In this document: one piece after another, positions 34,099 to 43,900 of the stretch
How positions within the stretch are numbered: the stretch's first letter is position 1
Layout: the number at the start of each line of letters is the position of its first letter
Source: Porites lobata
Taxonomy: Eukaryota > Cnidaria > Anthozoa > Scleractinia > Poritidae
Length of the DNA stretch: 64,000 bases
NCBI GenBank assembly: GCA_942486035.1
Contig: CALNXK010000045.1
Coordinates: forward strand, 1,730,001 to 1,794,000
Direction of reading: 5' to 3'
The notes under the pieces: generated by a model
Databases searched by the model: none
Seen by the model: only the letters and a program-made list of their open reading frames with translations
Told to the model about the DNA's origin: nothing
Made by a program: the position numbers and the translations under genes

Positions 34099-36449
34099 AT
34101 CACAATTACAATGTGATGATCATAAGTTTATTTTTCAAGATCAAATATTACAAAGATGAATAATCTACGTTATCCCGCGAATAGCTATCGCACAGTTAGT
34201 TTTTAGATCATTGTTGAGATATGTACAAAATAGGTCCGTAAGAAAATCGTCTTCAGACTTTGTATGGACAAAAGTCTCTGCGTCCGAGCGGTCCTGTCAC
34301 GTGACGCACAGGCAACACTTTGACTTGATAAGACTTCCCGATCCTTTCAGTAACTTTCCAACAACTATGTATATTTACGTTTAAAAATTATTAGAATCAA
34401 AAACGGAAAAAAGGATATACAAACCTTCTTTTTCTTCATGCTCCTCCATTTCCTCCACCTGTTGTGACTCGGGTCTCTTTTTCCTCCGCGCTATTCTTTT
34501 GCTTTTCTCCATTTTTTGTTCTTGTTCTTTTCTTTCCTTTTCTTCCGCTTCGTACTCTGGATCAGAGCTCTCTGTTACTTCCAGCTCAGCCTCGGCAGTG
34601 TGGAACTCATCCATGGTCAACCTAATTCTTTCCAACACTGAATTCAGCTCTTCCATCAATCTTTCGCGTTGGCGTTTCAACTGCGCTTTCTGAATCGCTG
34701 TCAATCTCATTTGTCCTGCGGCTGGGAGAAAGCCATATTCGAAGTCGGTTCCAAATCCTAGCATTGCCGATAAACCAATCCCGGTGAAGGCGGCATAGTG
34801 ATCTTAAATTTGAAAGGTGGATTAAACTGCTTAAGAAGTTGTAATACAGATATAGGATAAAAACTTGTTGCACGCAGTATTCATGAGGTTGTAGTAGAAG
34901 TGGAAAAAAAAATTATCAGATGCAAAGTTGTAACCGAGCCTTTCCTTCGGCAAGCGTGTTAAAAGAAACAGAGTGCAACAACTATAAATAAAAACAAACA
35001 AAAAAATAATGGGTAAGATGCCGTTTAGCAAGTAAAACACGGAAATTTGGTATTATCGACTTGGTTAATAAACTGAATTGCCACTGTAATAGGTTGTAAG
35101 GAATCTTTTGAAGATCTTTGAGCGCCAGCACTTTGATCAAGAGTGATTCGAGGGATTGCATGGGTAGTACATCTTATGTACTTGCAGTACCCAGAAAACA
35201 AAAATAAATCACAATCCTGTATTTTTCTGTTAGTATTAAAATGTTACAAAGAGCTGTTCAAACAGATTATCTCTTAAGCACTTGTAACGCAATTTTTACC
35301 ACTGTTTATAATCTTCCATCAAGCAACATATTTCGATTACTTTCTTTCCCCGTCGTGCTAATCGTTTTGCCTGAGCTGTCGTATCTTTTTTTCTTTCACT
35401 ACGCCTGGGGGTTTACATCTTTTGAATACGGAAAGATTATAAAGCAGGCCCGTGGCAAGCTTTTAGAAACTAGGGGGACAAAAAGATGAAAAAGAAAAGA
35501 GAATACGGGATCAGGACCTCCCATTCAGACCCCGTTCTTCCGGTAATTACAATGAAATTACATCATTTCTCTACCTGCTAAAAATGACCCCTTTCCATCT
35601 GGAACTGGTATTGGTGTTCCTCGAACCGCTTCTACAAAGGCCTCAGGGTAACGATCAAATATGGAGCTCCGTTTTGCTAATTCTTCCGAATCTTCTTCAG
35701 AGTTTCGCAACTGTTCTTTCCTGGTTAGAAAAGAAGAGAATCAAATGTAGTCAGATCTCTTTATCACTGAATCAAGACAAGAGCTGGGTGCCCCTCTTCT
35801 AAATTTGACTGCATGGTGCCCTTAAAATAAGAGACTAAATAGACCTCTCCACGTTTTTTTTTTTCAACTTTTGTTAAAGAGCAGGATGCAAGTGAATATC
35901 CAACGACACTGCTGGAAAGATAGCCTGTGTACCGACCCTCCCTCTCCTCAGGAAAAATCCTGAGGGAGGGAGGTCTTTACACAGGGTACTGGACTGAGAG
36001 GGCTTCAAAATAAATTAAAGCACCAAGTCTAACACGTCGAAAGAGAGCGAAGATATTGCTCCACTAAGTCACAACGTTTTACCAACGTTTATATACTTGC
36101 CCCCAACACACAAACGTCTGTAAAATTCTGCGTCTTTGCCGAGCTAAATCTTCGTTAGTTTTCAACAAATCACTTTCAAACTCGGCAGCTTTACTGAATT
36201 TAAGTCGTTCTTTCCATTCGTGTTGACGAATTTTCGCTGTCTAGTCCCAGTAAAAAGTTAAAAAAAATACGGAGAATGGTCTATTCAAAGAGGGACGTAT
36301 TTGAGTCTTCCGGGACACATAGGCTAAAGTGTAAAGAGACGCTCGCCTATCAAATAAGCAAGACAATCACACGCTTGCCGCGTGGGTAGTTGTTACCTTA
36401 ATGGTTTTATGATCTTCTCCTCGGCTGGATTTTTCTTTTTATCCGTCAT
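17455..36449 (-). CDS. Long coiled-coil protein, 17 coding exons plus a candidate first exon (possibly FAM186-like)
   Basis: Exons in transcript order: 36449-36397 (candidate first), 36240-36116, 35720-35575, 34802-34425, 33251-33088, 27600-27252, 26883-26705, 26539-26399, 25707-25160, 24350-23923, 23562-23390, 21632-21480, 20797-20474, 19714-19526, 19423-19347, 19017-18762, 18279-18194, 17692-17455. From 36240 onward every junction is GT-AG and in phase; the total is 3,954 nt, about 1,317 residues. Long charged Glu/Lys/Arg helices with heptad-like spacing run through most exons; a strongly acidic Asp stretch is in 33251-33088 and a Pro/Lys-rich tail in the last exon. The early AIQKAQLKRQRERLMEELN segment resembles my memory of the FAM186 N-terminus, but that is weak. 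A structural, perhaps ciliary, role is inference only. Confidence 0.8.
19111..19335. mobile_element. MITE with TAGGGAGCTTAAGCA termini
   Basis: About 60-bp terminal inverted repeats that include GACGTCAACCGGAAGTG / CACTTTCGGTTGACGTG. It lies in the intron between exons 19423-19347 and 19017-18762 and fills most of it. A relative is at about 32822-33032. Confidence 0.8.
19861..20060. repeat. AAT microsatellite and AT-rich low-complexity intron sequence
   Basis: (AAT)n at about 19875-19893 followed by TTTAATATTTATATTGCGC, then a TATATA run near 19987-20002. A similar (AAT)n plus TTTATTTAAATAGCGC arrangement occurs at about 21276-21335; the shared GCGC-proximal motif suggests both are tails of one dispersed element family. 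Confidence 0.6.
21894..22068. mobile_element. GCGGATCC-family MITE inside tandem copy 1
   Basis: Ends CAGGGGCGGATCCAGG and CTAGATCCGCCCCTG. Repeated CAGCG on both sides marks the insertion point when compared with copy 3. It is the same family as 13961-14118. Confidence 0.8.
22373..22513. mobile_element. Damaged GCGGATCC-family MITE inside tandem copy 2
   Basis: Relative to copy 1 it lacks several separate short blocks (for example in GGAGGGGGTGCACTC and in the GC-rich right end) yet is near-identical elsewhere. The pattern looks like patchy deletion or a local assembly fault rather than ordinary decay. Confidence 0.65.
27107..27203. mobile_element. Truncated copy of the TATAGAGTG MITE
   Basis: Matches the right half of 13563-13742 (CAGTCCTGT-G-AG-T-GAACTCTTTTCTTATGCAAA ... 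GTGAAAACGCTCTATA). It lies in the intron just 3' of exon 27600-27252. Confidence 0.7.
27895..28050. repeat. Inverted-repeat element in the large intron
   Basis: TTTTGTGTCGAATTGCA near 27916 is reversed as TGCAATTCGACACAA near 28017, and GCTTTGGGG pairs with CCCCAAAAC nearer the centre. A small MITE-like element; frames across it are not genes. Confidence 0.65.
29511..30296 (+). CDS. Seven-transmembrane protein, single exon, nested in an intron
   Basis: 261 residues from ATG 29511, which lies in a good context (TTCGCCATGG) and is the first ATG of a frame that is open further upstream. Hydrophobic segments lie at about 5-28, 40-62, 77-100, 110-134, 145-168, 193-211 and 223-245, seven in all, with Lys/Arg-rich loops after segment 1 (FRKRKS). 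A Cys precedes segment 3. I see no DRY, NPxxY or other rhodopsin-class motif, so it may be a divergent GPCR-like receptor or another 7TM family. It lies on the plus strand inside the 5.5-kb intron (27601-33087) of the minus-strand coiled-coil gene. Function unknown. Confidence 0.75.
   Translation: MDVVKFLLPASASTLIGLFFNIKMILGCFRKRKSPQPHKYSAVIALQFVYHVAILTMNTVEVWQGLEEKPENFCSVFKALMISVNVLQFFNIIAVCFICYSPDAFADRQFFNFAVTASSTALGLLACILCVWFTCSNFLDFLYRASIAGLLLSVLAAFLLCATTLIFPWCSQKSFVPESPQEKMFFPENKKTAVFCPIMLLCFGVPLVFYAKPDLISDPRLTKFICLLTMNLIVGIILPVTFSALTTELSYTETHEMTVKV
31084..31089 (+). terminator. Candidate polyadenylation signal for the 7TM gene
   Basis: AATAAA in GATGAATAAAGTG, about 790 bp after the stop. 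Other AT-rich signals are possible. Confidence 0.3.
31770..32526. mobile_element. Inverted-repeat element interrupted by another MITE
   Basis: TACGGGGAGGCTTCGCC near 31789 is mirrored by GGCGGAGCCTCCCCGTA near 32484; GGGGGACTC and GATTAACTCCCCC extend the match outward. The MITE at 32019-32419 is inserted within it. Confidence 0.65.
32019..32419. mobile_element. TACCGTATTTATTCGAATAAGCGCC MITE
   Basis: Termini TACCGTATTTATTCGAAT and ATTCGAATAAATACGGTA-type inverse (right end AATCGAATAAATACGGTA). The interior is built from repeated CGAATAAGCGCCCA-like units on both sides of a unique centre. Confidence 0.8.
32822..33032. mobile_element. Second copy of the TAGGGAG MITE family
   Basis: Shares GTTTTTGAGCGCCGCACGTCGACCGGAA and the mirrored CACTTGACGTG-CTTTGCTCAAAAACTCCCTA with 19111-19335; the termini are more worn. 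Confidence 0.65.
33088..33251 (-). CDS. Acidic exon of the coiled-coil gene
   Basis: Encodes a Ser/Glu/Asp-rich segment (SDSEEDSGGSSDEYEDDD and further Asp) and then a basic RKVSKK end. Acceptor TTCTAAAG at 33253-33252; donor AGG|GTAAGC. It continues the frame from exon 34802-34425 and ends in phase 0, as exon 27600-27252 requires. The intron side of the acceptor is GAT repeat rather than a pyrimidine tract. Confidence 0.75.
33262..34110. repeat. ATC minisatellite with higher-order unit
   Basis: About 850 bp of (ATC)n broken about fifteen times by a regular ACTTCAGCATCATATC motif, giving units of roughly 30-70 bp. Two long plus-strand frames of His/Ser/Ile runs cross it; they are repeat translations and not genes. 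It lies in the intron between exons 34802-34425 and 33251-33088. Confidence 0.95.
34425..34802 (-). CDS. Coiled-coil gene exon with conserved-looking N-terminal domain
   Basis: 126 codons: an aromatic/Gly-rich start (HYAAFTGIGLSAMLGFG), then the helix with AIQKAQLKRQRERLMEELN, then Glu/Lys-rich sequence. Phase 2-in, 1-out agrees with both neighbours (35720-35575 and 33251-33088). Confidence 0.8.
35918..35992. repeat. GC-rich hairpin
   Basis: CCTGTGTACCGACCCTCCCTCTCCTCAGG pairs with CCTGAGGGAGGGAGGTCTTTACACAGGG around an AAAAAT loop. It resembles the TGTACAGCC hairpins at 22120-22185 and is probably the same dispersed family. Confidence 0.7.
36397..36449 (-). CDS. Candidate first coding exon of the coiled-coil gene
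   Basis: ATG at 36449-36447 starts a Lys-rich MTDKKKNPAEEKIIKPL and ends at an AAG|GTAACA donor. It would leave two bases of a codon, but the next exon (36240-36116) is open only in phase 0. The direct join is therefore out of frame. A missed microexon, a different start, or an indel in the sequence could explain it. Confidence 0.45.
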
Positions 36450-37802
36450 TTCTGCTTTAAGAGAATTCCAATTTACCCTTACAAAGTTGAAACATGAGCA
36501 AAAGGCAGTGAAAAGATAGATGACGTCATAATGGTGTCCTTTACATCTTTAGGCTTGCACGCGCATGGAAGGTTTTTCTAATAATTTTGTATAATAAGTT
36601 AATTTGTGTTCTACAATCCTTGGTGTTATTCAAAGCAGTGTGTGCTTAAACAAATTTTTATTTGATTCTGCGATTATGATTTTTTAAAATTATCGTCGAC
36701 AACAACTCAAATTGCATTCTGAATCCAATTTCAGGCTTACATGACGCACTACCCGAATTTTGGTTTATGAGGGGGCAGATCGTCAGATCTGGTCTCCGTT
36801 TATGAGCATGCTCTATATGGCAAACCACTTTTAGATTTAACTTTTAGATTGAGGCTGCAATAGACGCCCTGGTAGGCTCGGTTTCCAGCCGTAGGTGTCT
36901 CGATGCGTGCGTAATTCTCTCCACCTTAGTGGCGATGAGAATAGCGCGCGCCATCGGATAAATCACTCTTAAACGAATAAGTATTAGGGAAACGATGCCA
37001 ATTATTTCTACCACTGGATAGCATCACCTTTCTTTTGAACAACTGGGGCCAGATTAAAAACAAAAGCTCGCAAACAAACAAACAAACAAACAAGCAAATA
37101 GGCTATTAGAACCGAGAGGATGATGATAGACAAAGCAGATAGATCTTTTCTTTGATTTTTTTTTCAGACAGGTTTGAAAACCTTCGCCGCTTATAGCAGG
37201 AAACGTTTCTTCATTCAAAATATTATACTCTGGTTTTCACAGAAACTTCCATTGCCCACTGGGCAGAAGAACTTCGCACCCCCCCCCCCCAAAAAAAAAA
37301 AAAAAAAACGCCTGATCGCAGGTTATCCCACCCCCATCCTAGCTATTGTTACAAGATTTCGTCTCTGAGGAGAACGATGATGAGAGCGAGTTAGGGGTAA
37401 AAGTAGTATGTTTCTGATCGAAAGTGAGTGGAAGAAATAACAAATTGCAGGAGCCCATCATGATGATGGGCTCCTGCAAATTGGCAATAAAAAGCAAGAG
37501 GCTCTTTTGATTCAGTAGAAAATCTTTGTCATGTATTAACATAATTTCTGGGGCAGCGCCTGCATAATTTTCATATTTTCTTTACTTTCAATGATAATGT
37601 ATGACTTGAATTGCTGACATTTCGCGGGCTCGGTCTGAAAATAAACAGCATGTTAATGAAGTGGAGAGACTCTCGATAAGGTTGCATGATCGACCAGGAA
37701 TGCTGATATGACGCGAAGGTGTTAAAGAATACAGCGATATTGCGGGACTAAATGGAGTCAAAATATTGTTGAAAGAGGAAAACATATTTTTAAAGTCAAG
37801 AA
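36450..37802. other. Intergenic region between two divergent genes
   Basis: It must hold the promoters of both the coiled-coil gene (minus) and the peptidase gene (plus). It also holds a worn GATAAATCACT/TTTGAACAACTGGGGCC MITE (about 36940-37050), a CAAA repeat (37072-37095), C and A homopolymers (37280-37308) and a palindrome (37442-37483). I see no convincing TATA box. Confidence 0.5.
37442..37483. repeat. Near-perfect short palindrome upstream of the peptidase gene
   Basis: GCAGGAGCCCATCAT and ATGATGGGCTCCTGC are exact inverse copies separated by one base, extended by AAATT on the flanks. As RNA it would be a hairpin with almost no loop; as DNA, a cruciform. Confidence 0.8.
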
Positions 37803-37986
37803 ATGGCGAGTCACTACTCGGCGGGTCGAGACGACTCAAGCGAGAAAGTTAGTCTGATGAGTGAGGACGACTCGCCATCCAGTTCTCCGACTCGCGTAAA
37901 TCGAAAGAGTTTGGTGATTGTATTCGGGGTTACTGTGGTGGCAGTGGCATTCGTGATCTCTGCAGTAATAGTATCCATCTATTCTG
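37803..37986 (+). CDS. DPP4-like: Peptidase exon 1: cytoplasmic tail and membrane anchor
   Basis: ATG 37803 opens a Ser/Asp-rich, hydrophilic tail with Arg and Lys (RVNRKS) just before a 25-residue hydrophobic span. This is the positive-inside pattern of a type II signal anchor. Donor TCTG|GTAAGA; a 1.5-kb first intron follows. Confidence 0.85.
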
Positions 37987-40900
37987 GTAAGAGATGACTT
38001 TTCTTTTAGCTGCCTTTGTAAAGGTGTGCTTTCAGGAGGCGTTTAGTAGCGATCATTTGACGTAGAGTCGCGGACCGCCGACTTTAATTATGGAAGCCAA
38101 TTCAAGGCAGCTGTTCTTGTAAATGATGTTTTCCTTTAAATTGGGATAAGGTTTCCTCAATATCTTAAACAGAACAACCTCTAGTTGCCATTTTTAGTTG
38201 TTTGAAAGTATTGGAGGTGTAATGTTTCGATTGACCTCTTCTAAAACTGTCCTATTTGCCTGTTTTAAGGTTTTAGCGACCTGTTTTTCGAGCGGTCTCT
38301 CCTGTCAACGATCTGTACCCTCGATTAAGTTAAGTCATTAGCGTTAAGGGGGATCTTTTCAGTCTATTTTTTCTCCTTTCTCCTTAACCTCTGGCTTATT
38401 TTTCTGAAGAAAAAAACTTAGAGCGTTGTTGAATTTAATCGCTTCCTCACTCACGTCGATACACTGGGGATATCATATTACTTGTAAAAAATCTTGCTTG
38501 CTTGACTTTGATTGTAAACAATTTCCTTATGGTTCGAAACACCTGCTTCTTGTATTTTCCCCGGGAAAGATCAATTTATGATCCAAACAATGTCAAAATT
38601 CTTCAAAGACTTGCTTTTAATCGAAGCATTGAGTGTGTTTGACAATTATAACGGGTAGCTGGCATGAACGATTTATTTTTTAGAAAACGATAAATTGAAT
38701 AAATTTTGGTAAGATTCGTTGCCGGTTCCCGCATTAATTAACACCAAATCGAATTTGTAGGTTTCGTTAAATACTTGTGTTTAATTTGGTATTTTCTCTG
38801 ACTTTAAGTTTCAATCAAGTTTTAAACTTAACATCTTAAATTTGGGGGAAAAAAATGACGTACGTATTAAATGTAGTATGTAATGTACTTGAGTTAGAGT
38901 CAGTTGAAGTGTATTTTTATACTCCTGGTTTTCATTGTGTGGGCTGTAATTTGTGCATTTGCATGATAACATACAATATTTTTTCTTTTGCGAACTAGGA
39001 AACCAAAAATAAGTGGGAAAATGCCAAAGCAATATAACACTAAACTCTTTGAAAAGCACCCTAGGCATTGAATATTATGTGAAATAAGTAACAAGGGATG
39101 TGTTAGGTTGGCAGGGAAGGGTAAATTTGAAGGGGGTGTTTGTTTTGATGTTTTGTGAGAAAAAAAAGTCCTACGAATTCTTTACAGGATGTTTCCATTC
39201 AGGCAAGAAAATTTTTTAAAAAGTTCATGGTTAATTTAATTAACCCTTTCAGGCCTAATGAGAGCCAAAGTTGAAACAATCACAAAGAAATTTATTGTTT
39301 GTTAAAACCTGAAATATTAACAGCTTGTACAAGCGCCCTACCAAAGAGGTTTCTTTTGAACAACTTTGATTAATTGGAGCAGGGAAAAAAAAGTAGGGAA
39401 AATAAACTAATCAATGCAAGGGAGGCAAAACAAAAGAAACAAGAAAAAGTTGAGAAATTACATTACTGTAACAAATTGTTCAATGCCCATGTAAAGGAAA
39501 ATATTTTTCTGTTTTTTTTTTTTCTCTTCCAGGCAAAGGTGGACCATTTTCCAACAAAGTAGCTCGTAGCTCAGATAGATTTACATTTGATGATATTTTT
39601 AGTGGTAGATTTTCTCCTGCTGGGTATTCCTGTCAATGGGTATCAGGTTGGTATCATTTTTCAGTCAAATCCAGTTAATTGAGACACACTGTAGGGGGCC
39701 ATAGAAAGTTTCCATATTTAGGGGGTGTTTGTCTTATGCTGGTCATGTCATTAAAGAGGCCATGCCGTAAATTCCGGCAAGCGATATGACCCGAAAAGGA
39801 GCGACAGCGTGTGAATAGTTTTTTTCCTTCAGAAGGAATGCTCTATTGTAGCATAAGGTATCTACATTAACGAGGTTGCCTTTCTATGAGAATCTACTGT
39901 CCATTGTCTGCATTAATGGTTTCTGTATTAAGCAGGTTGAATTCACAATTTGGCAAACCAAGGTCACGGAACATGTTTCTCCTTCTTACCTTGTGTACTT
40001 TCATTGTTACTCTAAACCCCTCCTTGCTTTTCCAGTTATGGTAACATTCTAAAGGTAAGACCCTCTCCGTACAAAAGACTCTATCCTAGAACTTGCCAAA
40101 AAGTCTCTTATCATAAGCAAACGGTTTATTTTTAGGCGTTGCCCTCAAATTATTGACAAAATAAAAGAAATAAAAGGACAAAACTCTTCAATCAAGCCTT
40201 TTGTAAAACAAAAATTTCATGCATTAAACCCATTTTGACGACAAGTGTTCAAGTTATTGCCATTTGCTTCCATGTTGTCAAATGCATATTAATTTTCAGT
40301 TTACATCTAGCAGTTTATCAAGGCTTTCCCTTCATTAGTTTAAAGTGTCAGAGAAGTAATACCTGTTTAATTGACAATATTAGACTTTGACTAACATTAT
40401 TTCCGTGTCCTTTTCTTTCTTAGATGATGAGTATATTACTTCTAAACCTGAGGGACTAGTGTTAATAAATTTAACCAAAAATAAATCAGATATTTTGCTC
40501 ACTCAGGATGACAAGGTGAGTGTCATTTCTTTCACTAAAAAGCTCAGACTATGACATGGTCAATAACAAGGCACTACTTTGCTGCTTTTTTGTGTTTACA
40601 GTTTCTATAGAAACTGAAACACTATGCCATCATGTCGTGTCTGTAATGTCTGTAACATGCCTGTAAGTAGAGAAAGCGATAATTCTGAAGGCCAGATTCC
40701 AAACACTCTTTGGTTCAGTTTGCAAATTTAAGGAGAGTCTTTAATGCTCTATTTGTTTTCTAGTTTAAAGAGACTTTGAAAAGTCGTAATTGTGATCATC
40801 GGCATGCTGGATGACATGAAGGTGAAGTGTGACCTGTTGAGTCAGAAGAAAATTGTTTTGCTCGAGACAAAGTCACGCTTCATTTAATGCTAGTCATCGG

Positions 40901-43900
40901 CATGCTATGTGACTGAAGGTGAAGCGTAACTTAATGCATCAGATAAATTAGTATTGCCTTGTGCGTTGAAAATTTTTTCTCTCATGCGAGAAATCATGTT
41001 CTCTTTTCTTGGACAAAACAGATTACGTTTCATGTTTTTATGACATAGCAAGCCCATAAAAACGCAAGTGCACAACAGACATAACAAAAATTGTAAACAC
41101 ATGCTCTCTTTAGAGAGCTATTTTTAGCATTGTACATGGCTATCACCAAGAAGCAGGGGTGAGGAATTTTTCCTGGCTACTAAGAATGTGGCCCTTGGCT
41201 ACTTTCCTAGGAAAATAATAAAAAAAGTGGAATCAAAAGAAACCCTTACTAGCTGTTTGATTCCCTGCCTACTTGTTGTAAATACCCGGCAACTTGACGT
41301 CTTAGTGACAGCCGTTGTAGTTGTACGTTTGGGTATAAAAGTAACAAGGCCTCTAAACGGACCTTTTTACTTTGTTGATTTTGACATAATTTTTTCCCAT
41401 GATAATACCAGTAAGGTTGTATGTAAGGGAGATTTTGTTTGTCCTTACAGGATCATTTTGGGATCTCAACTCACTGGTTTTCCCCTGACAGGCAGTATAT
41501 TTTGTTTACTAAACATTATAAACAGGTGAGGTGTAGTTTTTTATTGTGTGGTTGTAAGTCAGTGCAATAGATGGATAACGAATAAATTTGTTATCATCAT
41601 CTTCATCATCATCCAAGATTTATGTTCTAATGCTTCTCTTGCTGTATTGATGAAAGCCTGAGTAAGAATCACTAACAATAATAATGTATTTATTGTAATA
41701 TTGTTTCATTTCTTTTTTATCTCCAGCAATATAGGTATTCTTTCTGGGCAGAATATCATGTGCTTGACATGGCAAAAAAGTAAGCATGTCATTATATCAA
41801 TTTATTTTGCTACCTTGATGCCTGTGGCCTGTAGTGTGCTGTGTCTTCCATTGTTATTTGCCCTTATCTTTTCTTTGCTCTTCCCTTGTCATGAAATGGA
41901 CTCCAGTTTATCATATTATACGTATATATCATCGTCATTATTGATGCTCAAAATACTGGAAATTGCTTTTTGTAGCTTCTAGTTTTCTGGCGGAACAGGC
42001 CTATGGATCCTCTCATTCCCTAATATTAGCAGCTGCTCATCGGAAAAGTTATTAAAATCCCTGTCCTTGTCATTGTACAATGACTGATTTTCTCTCCCTA
42101 TCCCATTTTTCCAACCATACAGTCACCCGTCAGTTTCTCTACCCTCCCTCCCCTCTCTGTCCAGTTCCAGTTCCAGTTCCACTATACTTCTCCATTTAGC
42201 AATCCTTTTGCCATGGAGTTGCACTGTTGAATTGACGTTCAAGTAAAGCAGGGAAGCCAGCTTTCACTTACGTGCTGCTCTATGCTTGTTCAATAGAGAT
42301 GTTCTGCACTTTTGAGATACCATTTTACTGATCCAGGGGTGCCTTTGGTATGCTGCTTCGGTTTTGCAAAAAGCATCTTCTTTGTCAACATAGCATTTGG
42401 ACAACAACAACAAACATGGCCAATATAAATGAATTCCCTTTTGTACCTGTTGAATTCAGGTTAAAATTCAAAAATTTCACCTGAATTTAATTTTGACCTG
42501 TAACATACCCATGACTCACCCTACTCCAACTGCCATGTTCATTCACCTTTTTTGATAAATTGTATCTTTTCTTGCAGAACTACAACTCAATTAAAAGCTG
42601 GTATAGAGGGAGAAGATCCAACTAAAATACAGTATGCAACTTGGGGAGAGAAATCAAATGCTTTGGTAGGAAACTGATGCAGGCTAATCTTGAAAATAAC
42701 TTGAGTGTTTGCAGCTTATCCTTTCGGCTACCTTGCGAGTAGAGGCTACATTTCCGACAACTGTTCAATTTTCTATCGTGCACGCGCTAAATTTGTCATG
42801 TGATTCGCAAGCAAAATTAATCGTCAGGTTTGTCGTCAAATGGCGCAAGTATCAGGGAATAAAAAAATTGTGACAACTTTGATCTGCAATGCAAGACTCA
42901 CACAAGACTCTCACAATGCTCTAAACCGGTCAAGAACAGGAAAAAACGTTTTTTTAAAATCTATTTGTCCAGATTTCTGGATGGATTTGAACGGTTGTTG
43001 GTAGAGGCTACTTTTCGCATGCCAGCTCACACAGCAAAAATGTAGCCTCTGCTTGCAGGGTACCTTTGGGCAGGCAGCTCTCACATTATGCTTGCCCTGA
43101 GCCACTTCTTGCTCATCTTAGTTAACCGTTTAAGTCCCAAGAGTGACCAAAGTCAATTTTCTCCCAACAAAATCAATACATAATCAAAGGAAAATGTTGT
43201 GAGAATCAATAAAATAATCACATGATGGGAAAAGCTTTGATATGCAAACAAGTTCTCTTAACCAATTCTTCCAGGAAATGTATGGAGATCAGTCTGGAGA
43301 GTTTGTAGTTGGATATTGGGGATTAAAGGGTTAATAATAAAGGGGTGAACTTGCTTGGATCCTTGCCCTTTGGACAAGTAAGCTATAAAATTTATCCATT
43401 TGTCCTGGACTAACGGGTGGGACTTTTTTTGAGCCCTGCTTCTGGGTTGCCACCTCAAGGGAGGACATGGAAAGCAAAGCTTTTTTAATGTCAGAAACAG
43501 CTAAGAAGCATACAAAGTGGGACCTGCAATTATTTGCTTATTAAGAGTAGTTCCCTTAAAGGATTGGTAGAATGCAAAGCTAAGCAGAAATTAATGCACA
43601 GATAGATATTTTTTTTCTACAAATTCAAGGGGTGCTCTGTAGATCATGCGCTGGATTGGGTGAAACTCTCATGGGATCATTGAATCGCAGTTGACCTTGA
43701 GTATTGCGACAAGTTTGGTCAGCCTCTCAATAACTAATTGATAACATACATTTTGGCCATAAAAAACCATGGAGCATCTTGGTTCTTTGCCAGTGAAAAA
43801 ATAATCATCAAGTAGCAAACATTTTAATCCAACTAATAAAAAATTCTACTTAATTCTGTGACATACTGTGGAAGATCAAAGCTGAAAACTAAAGAAGCCT

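Noticed and set aside
33080..34163. Two long plus-strand open frames of His/Ser/Ile runs
   Set aside because: They are translations of the ATC minisatellite; there is no start context, no splice logic and no complex sequence beyond the short flanks.
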